From contig NZ_JACAOY010000002.1 of assembly GCF_013385985.1 (NCBI RefSeq), positions 303,939 through 367,938 on the forward strand: 64,000 nt of DNA, read 5' to 3'. The DNA comes from Pseudomonas sp. B6002 (GTDB lineage: Bacteria; Pseudomonadota; Gammaproteobacteria; Pseudomonadales; Pseudomonadaceae). The notes beneath the pieces were generated by a model. The model saw only the letters and a program-made list of their open reading frames with translations, did no database searches and was not told the origin of the DNA. Within the stretch, counting starts at the first letter, position 1. Every line of letters begins with the position of its first letter. Positions 55,194 through 64,000 of the stretch are shown here, piece by piece. A program made the position numbers and the translations under genes.

Positions 55194-56687
55194 TCAAGCC
55201 TTGAGCATATGCCCGGTTTCTTCCAGGTTGATGTGCCAACTCAGTGCTTCGCGCAGGATGTGTGGCGTATGCCCGCCGATGGCACAGGCTGCGTCGAAGT
55301 AAGTGTTCAGCGCATCGCGATAAGCCGGATGCACACAGTTGTCGATGATCACCCGGGCGCGTTCGCGGGGCGCCAGGCCACGCAGGTCGGCCAGGCCGAC
55401 TTCGGTCACGAGGATGTCCACATCATGCTCGGTGTGGTCCACATGGCTGACCATCGGCACCACGCTGGAAATCGCGCCACCCTTGGCGATCGACTTGGTG
55501 ACGAAGATTGCCAGGTGCGCGTTGCGCGCGAAGTCCCCGGAGCCGCCAATGCCGTTCATCATCCGCGTGCCGCAGACGTGAGTGGAGTTGACGTTGCCGT
55601 AGATATCGAACTCCAGCGCGGTATTGATCCCGATGATGCCCAGGCGGCGCACCACTTCCGGGTGGTTGGAAATTTCCTGCGGGCGCAGCACCAGTTTGTC
55701 TTTGTAGCGCTCCAGGTTGCCGAACACGTCGGCATTGCGTCGTTCTGACAGGGTGATCGAACTGCCCGAGGCGAAGCTCAGTTTGCCGGCATCAATCAGG
55801 TCGAACGTCGAATCCTGCAACACTTCCGAATACATCGTCAGGTCTTCGAACGGCGACTCGATCAGGCCGCACATCACGGCGTTGGCGATATTGCCGATGC
55901 CGGCCTGCAGCGGGCCGAGCTTGTTGGTCATGCGCCCGGCTTCCACTTCCTGCTTGAGGAAGTTGATCAGGTGGTTGGCGATGCCTTGGGTGTCGCTGTC
56001 GGGCGGAGTCACGGTGGAGGCGGAGTCCGCCTGGTTAGTGATCACGATGGCGACGATCTTTTCCGGCGGAATGGGAATGGCCGTGCTGCCGATGCGGTCA
56101 TCGACCTTCACCAACGGAATCGGTGTGCGGGTTGGCCGGTAGGTGGGGATATAGATGTCGTGCAGCCCTTCCAGGTTCGGGTTGTGCGCCAGGTTGATCT
56201 CGACAATCACCTGCTTGGCGAAAATTGCGAAGCTGGCCGAGTTACCCACCGATGTCGTCGGCACGATGTGCCCCTGTTCGGTGATCGCCACCGCTTCGAT
56301 GACGGCAATGTCCGGCAGCTTGAGCTGGTTGTTGCGCAGTTGCTCGACGGTTTCCGACAAGTGCTGGTCAATAAACATCACCTCGCCGGCATTGATGGCG
56401 CGGCGCAGAGTGCTGTCGACTTGGAACGGCATGCGCCGGGACAGCACGCCGGCCTCGGTCAGTTGCTTGTCCAGGTCATTGCCCAGGCTGGCGCCGGTCA
56501 TCAAGGTGATTTTCAGCGGGGAAGTCTTGGCGCGTTCGGCCAGGGCGTGGGGGACGGCCTTGGCTTCACCGGCGCGGGTGAAGCCGCTCATGCCGACGGT
56601 CATGCCGTCCTCGATCAGTGCGGCGGCGTCTGCCGCGCTCATGACCTTGTTCAACAACGAAGGCAAGCGGATACGATCACGGTACAT
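55194..56687 (-). CDS. Acetyl-CoA hydrolase/CoA transferase (succinate:acetate type)
   Basis: The 497-residue enzyme belongs to the acetyl-CoA hydrolase/transferase family (two CoA-transferase domains). ALEFDIYGNVNSTHVCGTRM then NGIGGSGDF carries the conserved Glu-containing and GGSGDF motifs, and VPMVSHVDHTEHDVDILVTEVGLADLRGLAPRERA is the family C-terminal block. It probably moves CoA between acetate and succinate in an alternative TCA/acetate route. P. aeruginosa equivalent: PA5445. Confidence 0.9.
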   Translation of the reverse strand: MYRDRIRLPSLLNKVMSAADAAALIEDGMTVGMSGFTRAGEAKAVPHALAERAKTSPLKITLMTGASLGNDLDKQLTEAGVLSRRMPFQVDSTLRRAINAGEVMFIDQHLSETVEQLRNNQLKLPDIAVIEAVAITEQGHIVPTTSVGNSASFAIFAKQVIVEINLAHNPNLEGLHDIYIPTYRPTRTPIPLVKVDDRIGSTAIPIPPEKIVAIVITNQADSASTVTPPDSDTQGIANHLINFLKQEVEAGRMTNKLGPLQAGIGNIANAVMCGLIESPFEDLTMYSEVLQDSTFDLIDAGKLSFASGSSITLSERRNADVFGNLERYKDKLVLRPQEISNHPEVVRRLGIIGINTALEFDIYGNVNSTHVCGTRMMNGIGGSGDFARNAHLAIFVTKSIAKGGAISSVVPMVSHVDHTEHDVDILVTEVGLADLRGLAPRERARVIIDNCVHPAYRDALNTYFDAACAIGGHTPHILREALSWHINLEETGHMLKA

Positions 56688-56812
56688 GGATTGTTATCTC
56701 AGGCTACGGAAGCAAGGTGCGCAGTTTAGTGATTTCAAAAAAATTCGGCCCGCTACCATGGTCGAATGCCGGGCAGCGATTTAGAGCCTTTGGTCGGGTT
56801 TCATGCGGCAAT

Positions 56813-56843
56813 AAAAAACCCCAGCCTACAAGAGGCCGGGGTT
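56813..56843 (-). terminator. Rho-independent terminator after pntB
   Basis: On the minus strand AAACCCCGGCCT, loop, AGGCTGGGG then TTTTTT. Stem of about 11 bp with one mismatch. It is 24 bases after the pntB stop. Confidence 0.88.
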
Positions 56844-56866
56844 TCGAGTATTGCGCTGAAGCAGTG

Positions 56867-58303
56867 TTACTCGACGGCCTTGACCATGTCTTCGATGACT
56901 TTCTTGGCGTCGCCGAAGACCATCATGGTCTTGTCCAGGTAGAACAGTTCGTTATCCAAACCGGCATAGCCGCTGGCCATCGAGCGCTTGTTGACGATGA
57001 TGGTCTTGGCCTTGAAGGCTTCGAGAATCGGCATGCCGGCGATCGGTGAATTTGGATCGTTCTTGGCGGCCGGGTTGACCACGTCGTTCGCGCCGAGCAC
57101 CAGTACCACGTCGGCCTGGCCGAACTCGGAGTTGATGTCTTCCATCTCGAACACCTGGTCGTAAGGCACTTCGGCCTCGGCGAGCAGTACGTTCATGTGC
57201 CCGGGCATACGGCCGGCCACTGGGTGGATCGCGTACTTCACGGTGACGCCGTGATGGGTCAGCTTCTCGGTCAACTCCTTGAGCGCATGCTGCGCCCGGG
57301 CGACCGCCAGGCCGTAGCCTGGAACGATGATCACGGTGTCGGCGTTGGTCAGCAGGAACGTGGCGTCGTCAGCCGAGCCGGACTTCACTGGTCGCGCTTC
57401 TTTAGAGCCGGTTGCCGCAGCGGCATCCGAGGTATTGCCGAAACCGCCGAGCAGTACATTAAAGAAGGAACGGTTCATCGCCTTGCACATGATGTATGAG
57501 AGGATCGCGCCGCTGGAGCCTACCAGGGAGCCGGCAATGATCAGCATCGAGTTGTTCAGCGAAAAACCGATACCTGCCGCTGCCCAGCCCGAGTAGCTGT
57601 TGAGCATCGACACCACCACCGGCATGTCGGCACCGCCGATCGGGATGATGATCAGCACACCCAGCACGAAGGCCAGGGCCAGCATCAGGGCGAAGGCCGT
57701 GAGGTTACCGGTGAACATGAACGCCAGGCCCAGGCCCAGGGTCGCCAGGCCGAGCACCAGGTTCAGTTTGTGCTGGCCGCCGAACTGTACCGGTGCGCCC
57801 TGGAACAGGCGGAACTTGTATTTGCCCGACAGCTTGCCGAACGCGATCACCGAACCGGAGAAAGTGATGGCACCGATGGCTGCACCGAGGAACAGTTCCA
57901 GGCGATTACCGGCAGGAATCGAGTCACCCAAGTGTTTGACGATGCCCAGGGATTGCGGCTCGACCACTGCGGCAATCGCGATGAATACCGCAGCCAGGCC
58001 GATCATGCTGTGCATGAACGCGACCAGCTCCGGCATCTTGGTCATTTCTACGCGCTTGGCCATGATCGAACCGGCGGTGCCGCCGACCAGCAAGCCGACA
58101 ATCACATAACCGATGCCGGCAGTTGCCAGCTCAGCGCCCAGCTTATAGATGAGGCCTACGGTGGTGAGCACCGCCAGCGCCATGCCGAGCATGCCGAACA
58201 GGTTGCCGCGCCGCGAAGTTGTTGGGTGCGACAGGCCTTTGAGGGCCTGGATAAAGCAGATCGACGCGATCAAGTAGAGCGTCGTGACCAGATTCATGCT
58301 CAT
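56867..58303 (-). CDS. pntB: NAD(P) transhydrogenase subunit beta
   Basis: The 478-residue protein has about nine membrane helices (residues 1-265) and a C-terminal NADP(H)-binding domain III (about 300-478; VPGYGLAVARAQHALKELTE, HPVAGRMPGHMNVLLAEA, GANDVVNPAA, INKRSM-like VNKRSMASGYAG). It couples hydride transfer between NADH and NADP+ to proton entry. Its ATG overlaps the pntAB stop (TAATG); a second ATG two codons in is also possible. Confidence 0.96.
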   Translation of the reverse strand: MSMNLVTTLYLIASICFIQALKGLSHPTTSRRGNLFGMLGMALAVLTTVGLIYKLGAELATAGIGYVIVGLLVGGTAGSIMAKRVEMTKMPELVAFMHSMIGLAAVFIAIAAVVEPQSLGIVKHLGDSIPAGNRLELFLGAAIGAITFSGSVIAFGKLSGKYKFRLFQGAPVQFGGQHKLNLVLGLATLGLGLAFMFTGNLTAFALMLALAFVLGVLIIIPIGGADMPVVVSMLNSYSGWAAAGIGFSLNNSMLIIAGSLVGSSGAILSYIMCKAMNRSFFNVLLGGFGNTSDAAAATGSKEARPVKSGSADDATFLLTNADTVIIVPGYGLAVARAQHALKELTEKLTHHGVTVKYAIHPVAGRMPGHMNVLLAEAEVPYDQVFEMEDINSEFGQADVVLVLGANDVVNPAAKNDPNSPIAGMPILEAFKAKTIIVNKRSMASGYAGLDNELFYLDKTMMVFGDAKKVIEDMVKAVE

Positions 58304-58623
58304 TACTTCGGCGCCTCTTCTTTTGCTTTCGGGGCTTTCTTCTTGAACATCTCAAGCATCCTGCGAGTGACCAGGAAGCCACCGAACACGTTTACCGCTG
58401 CGAGCGCCACGGCCAGGGTGCCCATGGTCTTGCCCAGTGGGGTCACGGTGAGGGCTGCAGCCAGCATGGCGCCGACGATCACGATCGCGGAAATCGCGTT
58501 GGTCACCGCCATCAACGGCGTGTGCAGCGCGGGCGTTACGTTCCAGACCACGTGGTAACCGACATAAATCGCCAGCACAAAGATGATCAGGTTGTAGATA
58601 CCGGGGGAGATAAGCTCTTCCAT
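58303..58623 (-). CDS. pntAB: NAD(P) transhydrogenase subunit alpha, part 2 (membrane domain)
   Basis: The 106-residue protein carries the three to four helices of alpha domain II ([57 protein letters not shown]) and a Lys-rich C-terminus. In pseudomonads the alpha subunit is split into two genes, as here. It is 15 bases after pntAA. Confidence 0.95.
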   Translation of the reverse strand: MEELISPGIYNLIIFVLAIYVGYHVVWNVTPALHTPLMAVTNAISAIVIVGAMLAAALTVTPLGKTMGTLAVALAAVNVFGGFLVTRRMLEMFKKKAPKAKEEAPK

Positions 58624-58638
58624 CGTCTGAATCCCTGC

Positions 58639-59760
58639 TTAGGCGTTTTTGCGGATGACTTGGCCGTCGCGGCACATCAGGCACGCGGCGACGATGTCGT
58701 CTTCGAGGTTGATTTCAAACTGCCCTTCCTTGGTGAAGACCAGCTTCAGGAAGTCCAGCAGATTGCGCGCGTACAAGGCTGAGGCGTCGGCGGCAACAGC
58801 GCCGGCCAGGTTGGTCGGGCCGCAGATGATCACGCCGTTTTCGACAACGACTTGGTCGGCGACGGTCAGTGGGCAGTTGCCACCTTGGGCGGCGGCGAGG
58901 TCGATGACCACGGAGCCGGGTTTCATCTGCGCGACCGTTTCGGCACTCAGCAGGGTCGGTGCCTTGCGGCCCGGGATCAGTGCAGTGGTGATGACGATAT
59001 CGGCCTGCTTGGCGCGCTCGTGCACGGCCAGGGCCTGGCGCTGCATCCAGCTGGTGGGCATCGGACGGGCATAACCGCCAACGCCGACGGCGCATTCACG
59101 CTCTTCATCGGTCTCGTAGGGCACGTCGACAAACTTGGCACCGAGGGATTCGATCTGCTCCTTCACGGCCGGGCGGACGTCAGACGCTTCGATCACAGCA
59201 CCCAGGCGCTTCGCCGTCGCAATCGCCTGCAGGCCCGCGACGCCGGCGCCGAGGATCAGCACGCGTGCGGCCTTAACCGTGCCGGCAGCCGTCATCAGCA
59301 TCGGCATAAAGCGTGGGTAGTGATGAGCGGCGAGCAGCACGGCCTTGTAGCCAGCGATGTTGGCCTGGGAGGACAGCACGTCGAGGCTCTGGGCGCGCGA
59401 GGTGCGTGGTGCGGCTTCGAGGGCAAAAGCGGTAATGCCGCGCTCGGCCAGCTTGGCGATGGTTTCGTTGCTGAACGGGTTGAGCATGCCCACCAATACG
59501 GTGCCGCTTTTGATCAGCGCCAGTTCGCTGTCGCTGGGGGCTACCACCTTGAGAATCAGCTCGGCGCCAAACGCATCGCTGGCACTGCCAATGGTTGCGC
59601 CTGCCGTTTCATAGGCACTGTCGACGACGCTGGCTTTGACGCCGGCTCCGCTTTGAACAGTGACCTTATGGCCCTGGCCGATCAGCTTCTTGATGGTTTC
59701 CGGGGTGGCAGCCACCCGCGTTTCACCGGTCTGGGTTTCGAGAGGAACACCAATGTGCAC
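58639..59760 (-). CDS. pntAA: NAD(P) transhydrogenase subunit alpha, part 1 (NAD-binding domain)
   Basis: The 373-residue soluble domain I binds NAD(H): VLILGAGVAGLQAIATAKRLGA is the dinucleotide fold, with RVAATPETIKKLIGQG at the N-terminus and RDGQVIRKN at the end. A GTG start at 59758-59760 is chosen because AGGAG lies six bases upstream and the family begins MHIGVPLE; the longer frame adds 24 unlikely residues. First gene of pntAA-pntAB-pntB. Confidence 0.95.
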   Translation of the reverse strand: MHIGVPLETQTGETRVAATPETIKKLIGQGHKVTVQSGAGVKASVVDSAYETAGATIGSASDAFGAELILKVVAPSDSELALIKSGTVLVGMLNPFSNETIAKLAERGITAFALEAAPRTSRAQSLDVLSSQANIAGYKAVLLAAHHYPRFMPMLMTAAGTVKAARVLILGAGVAGLQAIATAKRLGAVIEASDVRPAVKEQIESLGAKFVDVPYETDEERECAVGVGGYARPMPTSWMQRQALAVHERAKQADIVITTALIPGRKAPTLLSAETVAQMKPGSVVIDLAAAQGGNCPLTVADQVVVENGVIICGPTNLAGAVAADASALYARNLLDFLKLVFTKEGQFEINLEDDIVAACLMCRDGQVIRKNA

Positions 59761-60212
59761 GTCAAATCTCCTGCATGATCTTTTTGCTTTTGATCTTTTT
59801 GTAAAAAGGCCAGTGCACCGTGAGTGGCGCATCTGGGGCGGCCGATCAGCACGATCCCGCTGAAATGACAGCGGGGCGCGGCATTTTGCAGGCGAACTTT
59901 ACGGCCTTCAAGGGATTATGACGGGTGACGAAAAATTAACTACAAGTCACCCTGTGACTGATTGTCGCAATGCGATGAAATAACCTCTTTAAATACAGGT
60001 GTTTAAAGGGTTGTAGCCGAATATTGGGTGTTTCTTCATCGTTGGTGTGAATGGTCGTGTATTGGCTTGTCGTAGTCGCTGTACGCCTTGAAAATCATGG
60101 CTCTTAGCCTTAATTCAGGGGGATAAGTACAGTCTGCTGAAAGGCGACATATACGTATATCTGTAGGTCTTTATTTTATTTGACTACAGGGTCAATAATC
60201 GTGGTTTGTCCT
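59761..60212. other. Intergenic region between pntAA and gcdR
   Basis: A 450-base non-coding stretch, AT-rich in its right half. It contains a direct repeat TGATCTTTTTG (59776-59786 and 59791-59801) near the pntAA start and a palindrome ATATACGTATAT around 60149-60160. The pnt promoter must lie here on the minus strand, but I cannot place it with confidence. Confidence 0.55.
60148..60160. promoter_or_regulatory. CATATACGTATAT palindrome behind gcdR
   Basis: ATATACGTATAT is a perfect 12-bp palindrome; with the preceding C its left half (CATATACG) equals the half-site of the dyad in the gcdR-gcdH intergenic region. It could be a second site for the same regulator. Confidence 0.4.
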
Positions 60213-61112
60213 TTAAATACTGGGGCTGTAGCGTTGCGACTGATCGAGCAGCCAGTCCCTGAAGGCGTGTAATGACGCCGATTCGACTTTTCTCTCGGGA
60301 ATCATCAGGTAGTACGCCTTCGAGCTGCTCAGTGCTTCGGGGTTGGCGATCACCAGCTGGTGCTCGTCGAGGTCGCGCTGGATGAGGAACGGTGGGATCA
60401 GCGCGACGCCCATGTCATGCATGGCTGCCTGGGACAACATCGAGAATAGCTCGTAACGAGGGCCTGTCATGTCGCGAGGGATGTTCAGATGTTGCGCGTT
60501 GAACCATTGGCGCCAGGCGTAAGGCCGCGTGGTCTGCTGCAGTAGCGGCAGTTCGGCAATTTCCTGGACGCTGAAGTGGGTACGTGTGCCCAATAAGCGC
60601 GGGCTGCAGACGGGAACGGGGTTCTCGCCCATCAGTCGGTGGGATTCGGTACCTGACCAATCGGCATCACCGAAGTAGATCGCAGCGTCGAACTCGGTGT
60701 CTGCAAACAGGAATGGGCGGGTACGGTTGGTGAGGTTGACCGTGACTTCCGGGTGTTTGTGCTGAAAGTCCTTCAGGCGCGGGATCAGCCATTGAGTGCC
60801 GAAGGTTGGCACCACCGCGAGCTCGATGACATTGGCGCCCTGCTGCCCCATGACCGACAGGGTGTCGCGTTCTACCGCGTCCAGCTGCATGGCCACGCGG
60901 CGACTATAAGACAGCCCCGCCTCCGTCAGTTTTACCCCGCGTCGCGATCGCCGAAACAGCTCGACACTCAAAAACTCTTCAAGACTGGCGATTTGTCGGC
61001 AGATAGCGCCTTGAGTGATGGAGAGCTCATGTGCGGCCTTGGTAAAGCTCTCGTGGCGGGCTGCCGCTTCAAAGCTGACCAGGGCGGTTGTGCTGGGGAT
61101 CTTTCTGCGCAT
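60213..61112 (-). CDS. gcdR: LysR-family regulator of glutarate catabolism (GcdR-like)
   Basis: The 299-residue regulator has an N-terminal winged HTH (FEAAARHESFTKAAHELSITQG then AICRQIASLEEFL) and a type 2 periplasmic-binding-like effector domain (about 95-290). It is divergent from gcdH, the classical LysR arrangement, and corresponds to PA0448. GcdR proteins activate gcdHG in response to glutarate. The start MRRKIPSTTALV is used; a start five codons upstream is possible. Confidence 0.9.
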   Translation of the reverse strand: MRRKIPSTTALVSFEAAARHESFTKAAHELSITQGAICRQIASLEEFLSVELFRRSRRGVKLTEAGLSYSRRVAMQLDAVERDTLSVMGQQGANVIELAVVPTFGTQWLIPRLKDFQHKHPEVTVNLTNRTRPFLFADTEFDAAIYFGDADWSGTESHRLMGENPVPVCSPRLLGTRTHFSVQEIAELPLLQQTTRPYAWRQWFNAQHLNIPRDMTGPRYELFSMLSQAAMHDMGVALIPPFLIQRDLDEHQLVIANPEALSSSKAYYLMIPERKVESASLHAFRDWLLDQSQRYSPSI

Positions 61113-61137
61113 GTAACTTGTCCTCACTTATAAAACG

Positions 61138-61154
61138 CATATACGTCGTATATG
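61138..61154. promoter_or_regulatory. Probable GcdR operator in the gcdR-gcdH intergenic region
   Basis: CATATACGTCGTATATG is a perfect inverted repeat (CATATACG and CGTATATG around one T). Within it TATACGTCGTATA fits the T-N11-A LysR box. It lies 26 bases from the gcdR start and 116 from the gcdH start, as expected for a shared LysR site. Confidence 0.7.
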
Positions 61155-61269
61155 GCGGTTTCGAAGTGAGAAATTAGCACAACCCTATGCGGAAACCTCG
61201 TTTGCCCTCTGCGTTTGCCCGGCCTAGTCTGCATCCACGACTTCTGATTTTTTCCGCGAGGACTTATTC

Positions 61270-62451
61270 ATGGCTGGCAAGGCAAGCTTCAACTGGATCG
61301 ATCCACTGTTGCTGGATCAACAGCTCACCGAAGAAGAGCGCATGGTGCGCGACAGTGCTGAGCAGTTCGCTCAGGACAAGCTGGCGCCCCGTGTGCTCGA
61401 AGCCTTCCGCCATGAAAAGACAGATCCCGCGATCTTCCGCGAGATGGGCGAGACCGGCTTGCTGGGGGCGATGATTCCCGAGCAATACGGCGGCAGTGGT
61501 TTGAACTACGTCAGCTATGGGTTGATTGCCCGTGAGGTCGAGCGTGTCGACTCTGGTTATCGTTCGATGATGAGTGTGCAGTCGTCACTGGTGATGGTGC
61601 CGATCAACGAATTTGGCACTGAGGCGCAGAAGCAGAAGTACTTGCCGAAGCTGGCTTCCGGCGAGTGGATCGGTTGTTTCGGCCTGACCGAGCCTAATCA
61701 CGGCTCCGATCCGGGCGCGATGATTACCCGGGCGCGCAAGGTGGATGGCGGCTACAGCCTGACGGGCGCCAAGATGTGGATCACCAATAGCCCGATTGCC
61801 GATGTGTTTGTGGTGTGGGGCAAGGATGATGCGGGTGATATCCGTGGGTTTGTCCTGGAGAAAGGTTGGAAGGGGCTGAGCGCCCCGGCGATCCACGGTA
61901 AGGTCGGCCTGCGTGCCTCGATCACCGGCGAGATCGTGATGGACAACGTCTTTGTGCCGGAAGAGAACATCTTCCCGGATGTGCGTGGTTTGAAAGGTCC
62001 GTTTACCTGCCTTAACTCCGCGCGTTATGGCATTTCCTGGGGCGCATTGGGGGCCGCTGAGTTCTGCTGGCATACCGCCCGTCAGTACACCCTTGATCGT
62101 CAGCAGTTCGGTCGCCCGTTGGCAGCGACACAGCTGATTCAGAAGAAGCTGGCTGATATGCAGACCGAGATCACCCTGGCGCTGCAAGGTTGCCTGCGTC
62201 TGGGCCGGATGAAGGATGAAGGGACGGCGGCAGTCGAGATCACGTCGATCATGAAGCGCAACTCGTGCGGCAAGTCCCTGGACATTGCGCGCATGGCGCG
62301 GGACATGTTGGGCGGCAACGGTATTTCGGACGAATTCGGTGTGGCGCGTCACCTGGTCAACCTTGAAGTGGTCAACACCTACGAAGGTACCCATGACGTG
62401 CACGCCTTGATCCTTGGGCGCGCGCAAACCGGTCTTCAGGCGTTCTATTAA
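61270..62451 (+). CDS. gcdH: Glutaryl-CoA dehydrogenase
   Basis: The 393-residue flavoenzyme oxidatively decarboxylates glutaryl-CoA to crotonyl-CoA in lysine and glutarate degradation. Acyl-CoA dehydrogenase motifs are present ([34 protein letters not shown]), and the catalytic Glu lies in [18 protein letters not shown], characteristic of GCDH. The ATG follows a GAGGA ribosome-binding stretch. It is 13 bases before gcdG. Confidence 0.96.
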   Translation: MAGKASFNWIDPLLLDQQLTEEERMVRDSAEQFAQDKLAPRVLEAFRHEKTDPAIFREMGETGLLGAMIPEQYGGSGLNYVSYGLIAREVERVDSGYRSMMSVQSSLVMVPINEFGTEAQKQKYLPKLASGEWIGCFGLTEPNHGSDPGAMITRARKVDGGYSLTGAKMWITNSPIADVFVVWGKDDAGDIRGFVLEKGWKGLSAPAIHGKVGLRASITGEIVMDNVFVPEENIFPDVRGLKGPFTCLNSARYGISWGALGAAEFCWHTARQYTLDRQQFGRPLAATQLIQKKLADMQTEITLALQGCLRLGRMKDEGTAAVEITSIMKRNSCGKSLDIARMARDMLGGNGISDEFGVARHLVNLEVVNTYEGTHDVHALILGRAQTGLQAFY

Positions 62452-62464
62452 TAGGAGCACGATC

Positions 62465-63685
62465 ATGGGCGCGCTTTCGCACCTGCGGGTGCTGGATTTG
62501 TCGCGAGTGCTGGCGGGCCCTTGGTCCGGGCAGATCCTCGCGGACCTTGGGGCTGAGGTGATCAAGGTCGAGCGACCGGGTAATGGGGATGATACGCGGG
62601 CGTGGGGGCCGCCTTTCCTCAAGGATGCCTATGGTGAGAACACCAGCGAGGCGGCGTATTACCTGTCGGCGAACCGCAATAAGGAGTCGGTCACCATCGA
62701 CTTCACGCGTCCGGAGGGGCAGAAGCTGGTACGAGACCTGGCTGCCAAGTCCGACATCCTGATCGAGAACTTCAAGGTGGGTGGTCTTGCGGCGTACGGG
62801 CTGGACTATGAGTCGCTGAAGGAGATCAACCCGGAGCTGATTTATTGCTCGATCACGGGGTTTGGTCAAACCGGGCCTTATGCGGCGCGTGCGGGTTATG
62901 ACTTTATGATTCAGGGCTTGGGCGGTCTTATGAGTCTGACCGGTCGTCCGGAGGGTGATGAGGGGGCTGGGCCGGTGAAGGTCGGCGTGGCGTTGACCGA
63001 CATCCTCACGGGACTCTACTCGACAGTGGCGATTTTGGCGGCATTGGCTCATCGGGATCATGACGGTGGCGGGCAGCACATCGATATGGCATTGCTGGAT
63101 GTGCAGGTCGCATGTCTGGCGAATCAAGCGATGAATTACCTGACAACTGGCGTGTCCCCGAAGCGCCTGGGTAATGCTCACCCGAATATCGTGCCTTATC
63201 AGGATTTTCCTACGGCTGATGGTGATTTCATTCTTACGGTTGGTAACGACGGTCAGTTCCGCAAATTCGCTGAGGTGGCCGGGCAGCCGCAGTGGGCGGA
63301 TGATCCGCGCTTCTCTACTAATAAGCTGCGGGTGGCTAATCGGGCGGAACTGATTCCGCTGATTCGCCAGGCTACCGTGTTCAAGACGACGGCGGAGTGG
63401 GTGGCGCAGCTTGAGCGAGTGGGTGTGCCTTGTGGGCCTATCAATGATCTGGCGCAGGTGTTTGCTGATCCGCAGGTAAAGGCGCGCGGGCTTGCGTTGG
63501 AACTGCCACATGCGTTGGCTGGAATGGTGCCGCAGGTTGCGAGCCCAATTCGCTTGTCCAAGACGCCTGTTGAGTATCGCAGCGCTCCTCCTCTATTGGG
63601 TGAGCATACGGCTCAGGTGCTGCAGGACGTGTTGGGGTTGGGGGCTGCCAACGTGGCCGATTTGAGGGCGCTGGGTGTGATTTGA
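62465..63685 (+). CDS. gcdG: Class III CoA transferase acting on glutarate (GcdG-like)
   Basis: The 406-residue protein is a CaiB/BaiF-type CoA transferase. LRVLDLSRVLAGPWSGQILA then DLGAEVIKVERPG is the family N-terminus, and the catalytic Asp lies in GQHIDMALLDVQ. It likely activates glutarate with CoA from succinyl-CoA, feeding GcdH. ATAGGAGC precedes the ATG 13 bases after gcdH. P. aeruginosa equivalent: PA0446. Confidence 0.92.
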   Translation: MGALSHLRVLDLSRVLAGPWSGQILADLGAEVIKVERPGNGDDTRAWGPPFLKDAYGENTSEAAYYLSANRNKESVTIDFTRPEGQKLVRDLAAKSDILIENFKVGGLAAYGLDYESLKEINPELIYCSITGFGQTGPYAARAGYDFMIQGLGGLMSLTGRPEGDEGAGPVKVGVALTDILTGLYSTVAILAALAHRDHDGGGQHIDMALLDVQVACLANQAMNYLTTGVSPKRLGNAHPNIVPYQDFPTADGDFILTVGNDGQFRKFAEVAGQPQWADDPRFSTNKLRVANRAELIPLIRQATVFKTTAEWVAQLERVGVPCGPINDLAQVFADPQVKARGLALELPHALAGMVPQVASPIRLSKTPVEYRSAPPLLGEHTAQVLQDVLGLGAANVADLRALGVI

Positions 63686-63780
63686 GTGTTTCTTTCTATA
63701 TAGGTAGAGACGTTTTCGGGCCTTTTATTGGTTGTTTTTTGATCAATGCTAACTAATTGATAGAGAAGACAAATTAAGGG

Positions 63781-63808
63781 TTGACGGTAGATTTTAGAAG
63801 TCTATAAT
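63781..63808 (+). promoter_or_regulatory. Strong sigma-70 promoter
   Basis: TTGACG (63781-63786), 16-base spacer, TATAAT (63803-63808). Near-consensus, followed by CGCCCC. It reads toward the window end, probably as the upstream promoter of an rRNA operon. Confidence 0.75.
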
Positions 63809-63983
63809 TCGCCCCACTTCCGGCGCAGTCGAAACGGAAAACTCCTTGAGCTTCAATGGGTTATGTAGGTTTCGATGGCGGATCGCTTCAGTTCATCGAA
63901 GCCCAGAAGGAGTTGGTAGGGCGGTGTTGTTTAGCTCTATTAACGTTTCGATCTTCTCGGTCGAAAGCGGAGAAAAAAAGGTG

Positions 63984-64000
63984 TTGACAGCAGCGTGTAA
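63984..64000 (+). promoter_or_regulatory. Start of a second promoter, truncated by the window end
   Basis: TTGACA (63984-63989) followed by GCAGCGTGTAA at the window edge; the -10 would lie just outside. The TTGACAGC...TGTAA context is that of Pseudomonas rRNA promoters. Confidence 0.6.

Larger units (their letters stand above)
63686..64000. other. Non-coding region leading into a probable rRNA operon
   Basis: No gene. It contains two promoters (63781-63808 and from 63984), a long untranslated leader between them, and the AAAGCGGAGAAAAAAAGGTG stretch that precedes rRNA operon promoters in Pseudomonas. Confidence 0.65.

Noticed and set aside
59776-59801. TGATCTTTTTG direct repeat upstream of pntAA
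   Set aside because: Low-complexity T-rich duplication; too simple to claim a regulatory site.

Overview
This 64 kb window is a chromosomal segment of a Pseudomonas, almost certainly of the P. fluorescens group. The evidence is high GC with Pseudomonas codon use, gene blocks that match Pseudomonas order (cox-ctaG-surf1-ctaA-ctaB-sco; metNIQ; zur-znuCBA; polA/engB; dsbA-dgcH; algB-kinB-ivy; gcdR/gcdHG), and nine copies of the short inverted REP doublets (REPINs) typical of this group. There is no prophage, IS element, CRISPR array, defence locus or tRNA that I can support. Most of the content is core metabolism, respiration and envelope genes.

Layout. 1-2.7 kb: end of a radical SAM gene, then a beta-carbonic anhydrase and a SulP anion transporter. 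2.8-12.4 kb: a conserved hypothetical, then the complete aa3-type cytochrome c oxidase locus (subunits II, I and III, CuB and CuA metallochaperones, SURF1, heme O and heme A synthases). One small twin-transmembrane gene lies antisense inside it. 12.7-22.6 kb: methionine ABC importer, catalase HPII, zinc uptake genes with their Zur repressor, and homoserine kinase. 22.6-29.5 kb: DNA polymerase I, the ErsA small RNA, EngB, two cytochromes c, DsbA and an EEP hydrolase. 29.5-37.0 kb: diguanylate cyclase, peptidoglycan amidase, the KinB/AlgB two-component system, and a small envelope operon ending in an Ivy-type lysozyme inhibitor behind a convincing sigma-54 promoter.

37.7-50.6 kb: glutamate symporter, SpmA/B-like membrane protein, an Mla/MCE-type lipid transport operon, DUF5924 protein, M16 peptidase, Na/Pi cotransporter, TerC protein and citrate transporter. 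51.0-54.9 kb: a less well-known block with a DUF4105 metallopeptidase-like protein, three tandem paralogous DUF2388 secreted proteins and two DUF1127 micro-proteins. 55.2-63.7 kb: an acetyl-CoA hydrolase/transferase, the proton-translocating transhydrogenase pntAA-pntAB-pntB, and the glutarate catabolism genes gcdR / gcdH-gcdG. The window ends inside the promoter and leader region of what looks like an rRNA operon.

The most interesting signals are regulatory or concern small genes. They are the sigma-54/IHF/direct-repeat promoter beside algB; the ErsA sRNA with its sigma-22 promoter; a 20-bp palindrome filling the spacer of the gltP promoter; a family of CTGTAC sites shared by the two DUF1127 genes; the DUF2388 triplet translationally linked to a DUF4105 protein; and a REPIN sitting inside the reading frame between coxA and ctaG.
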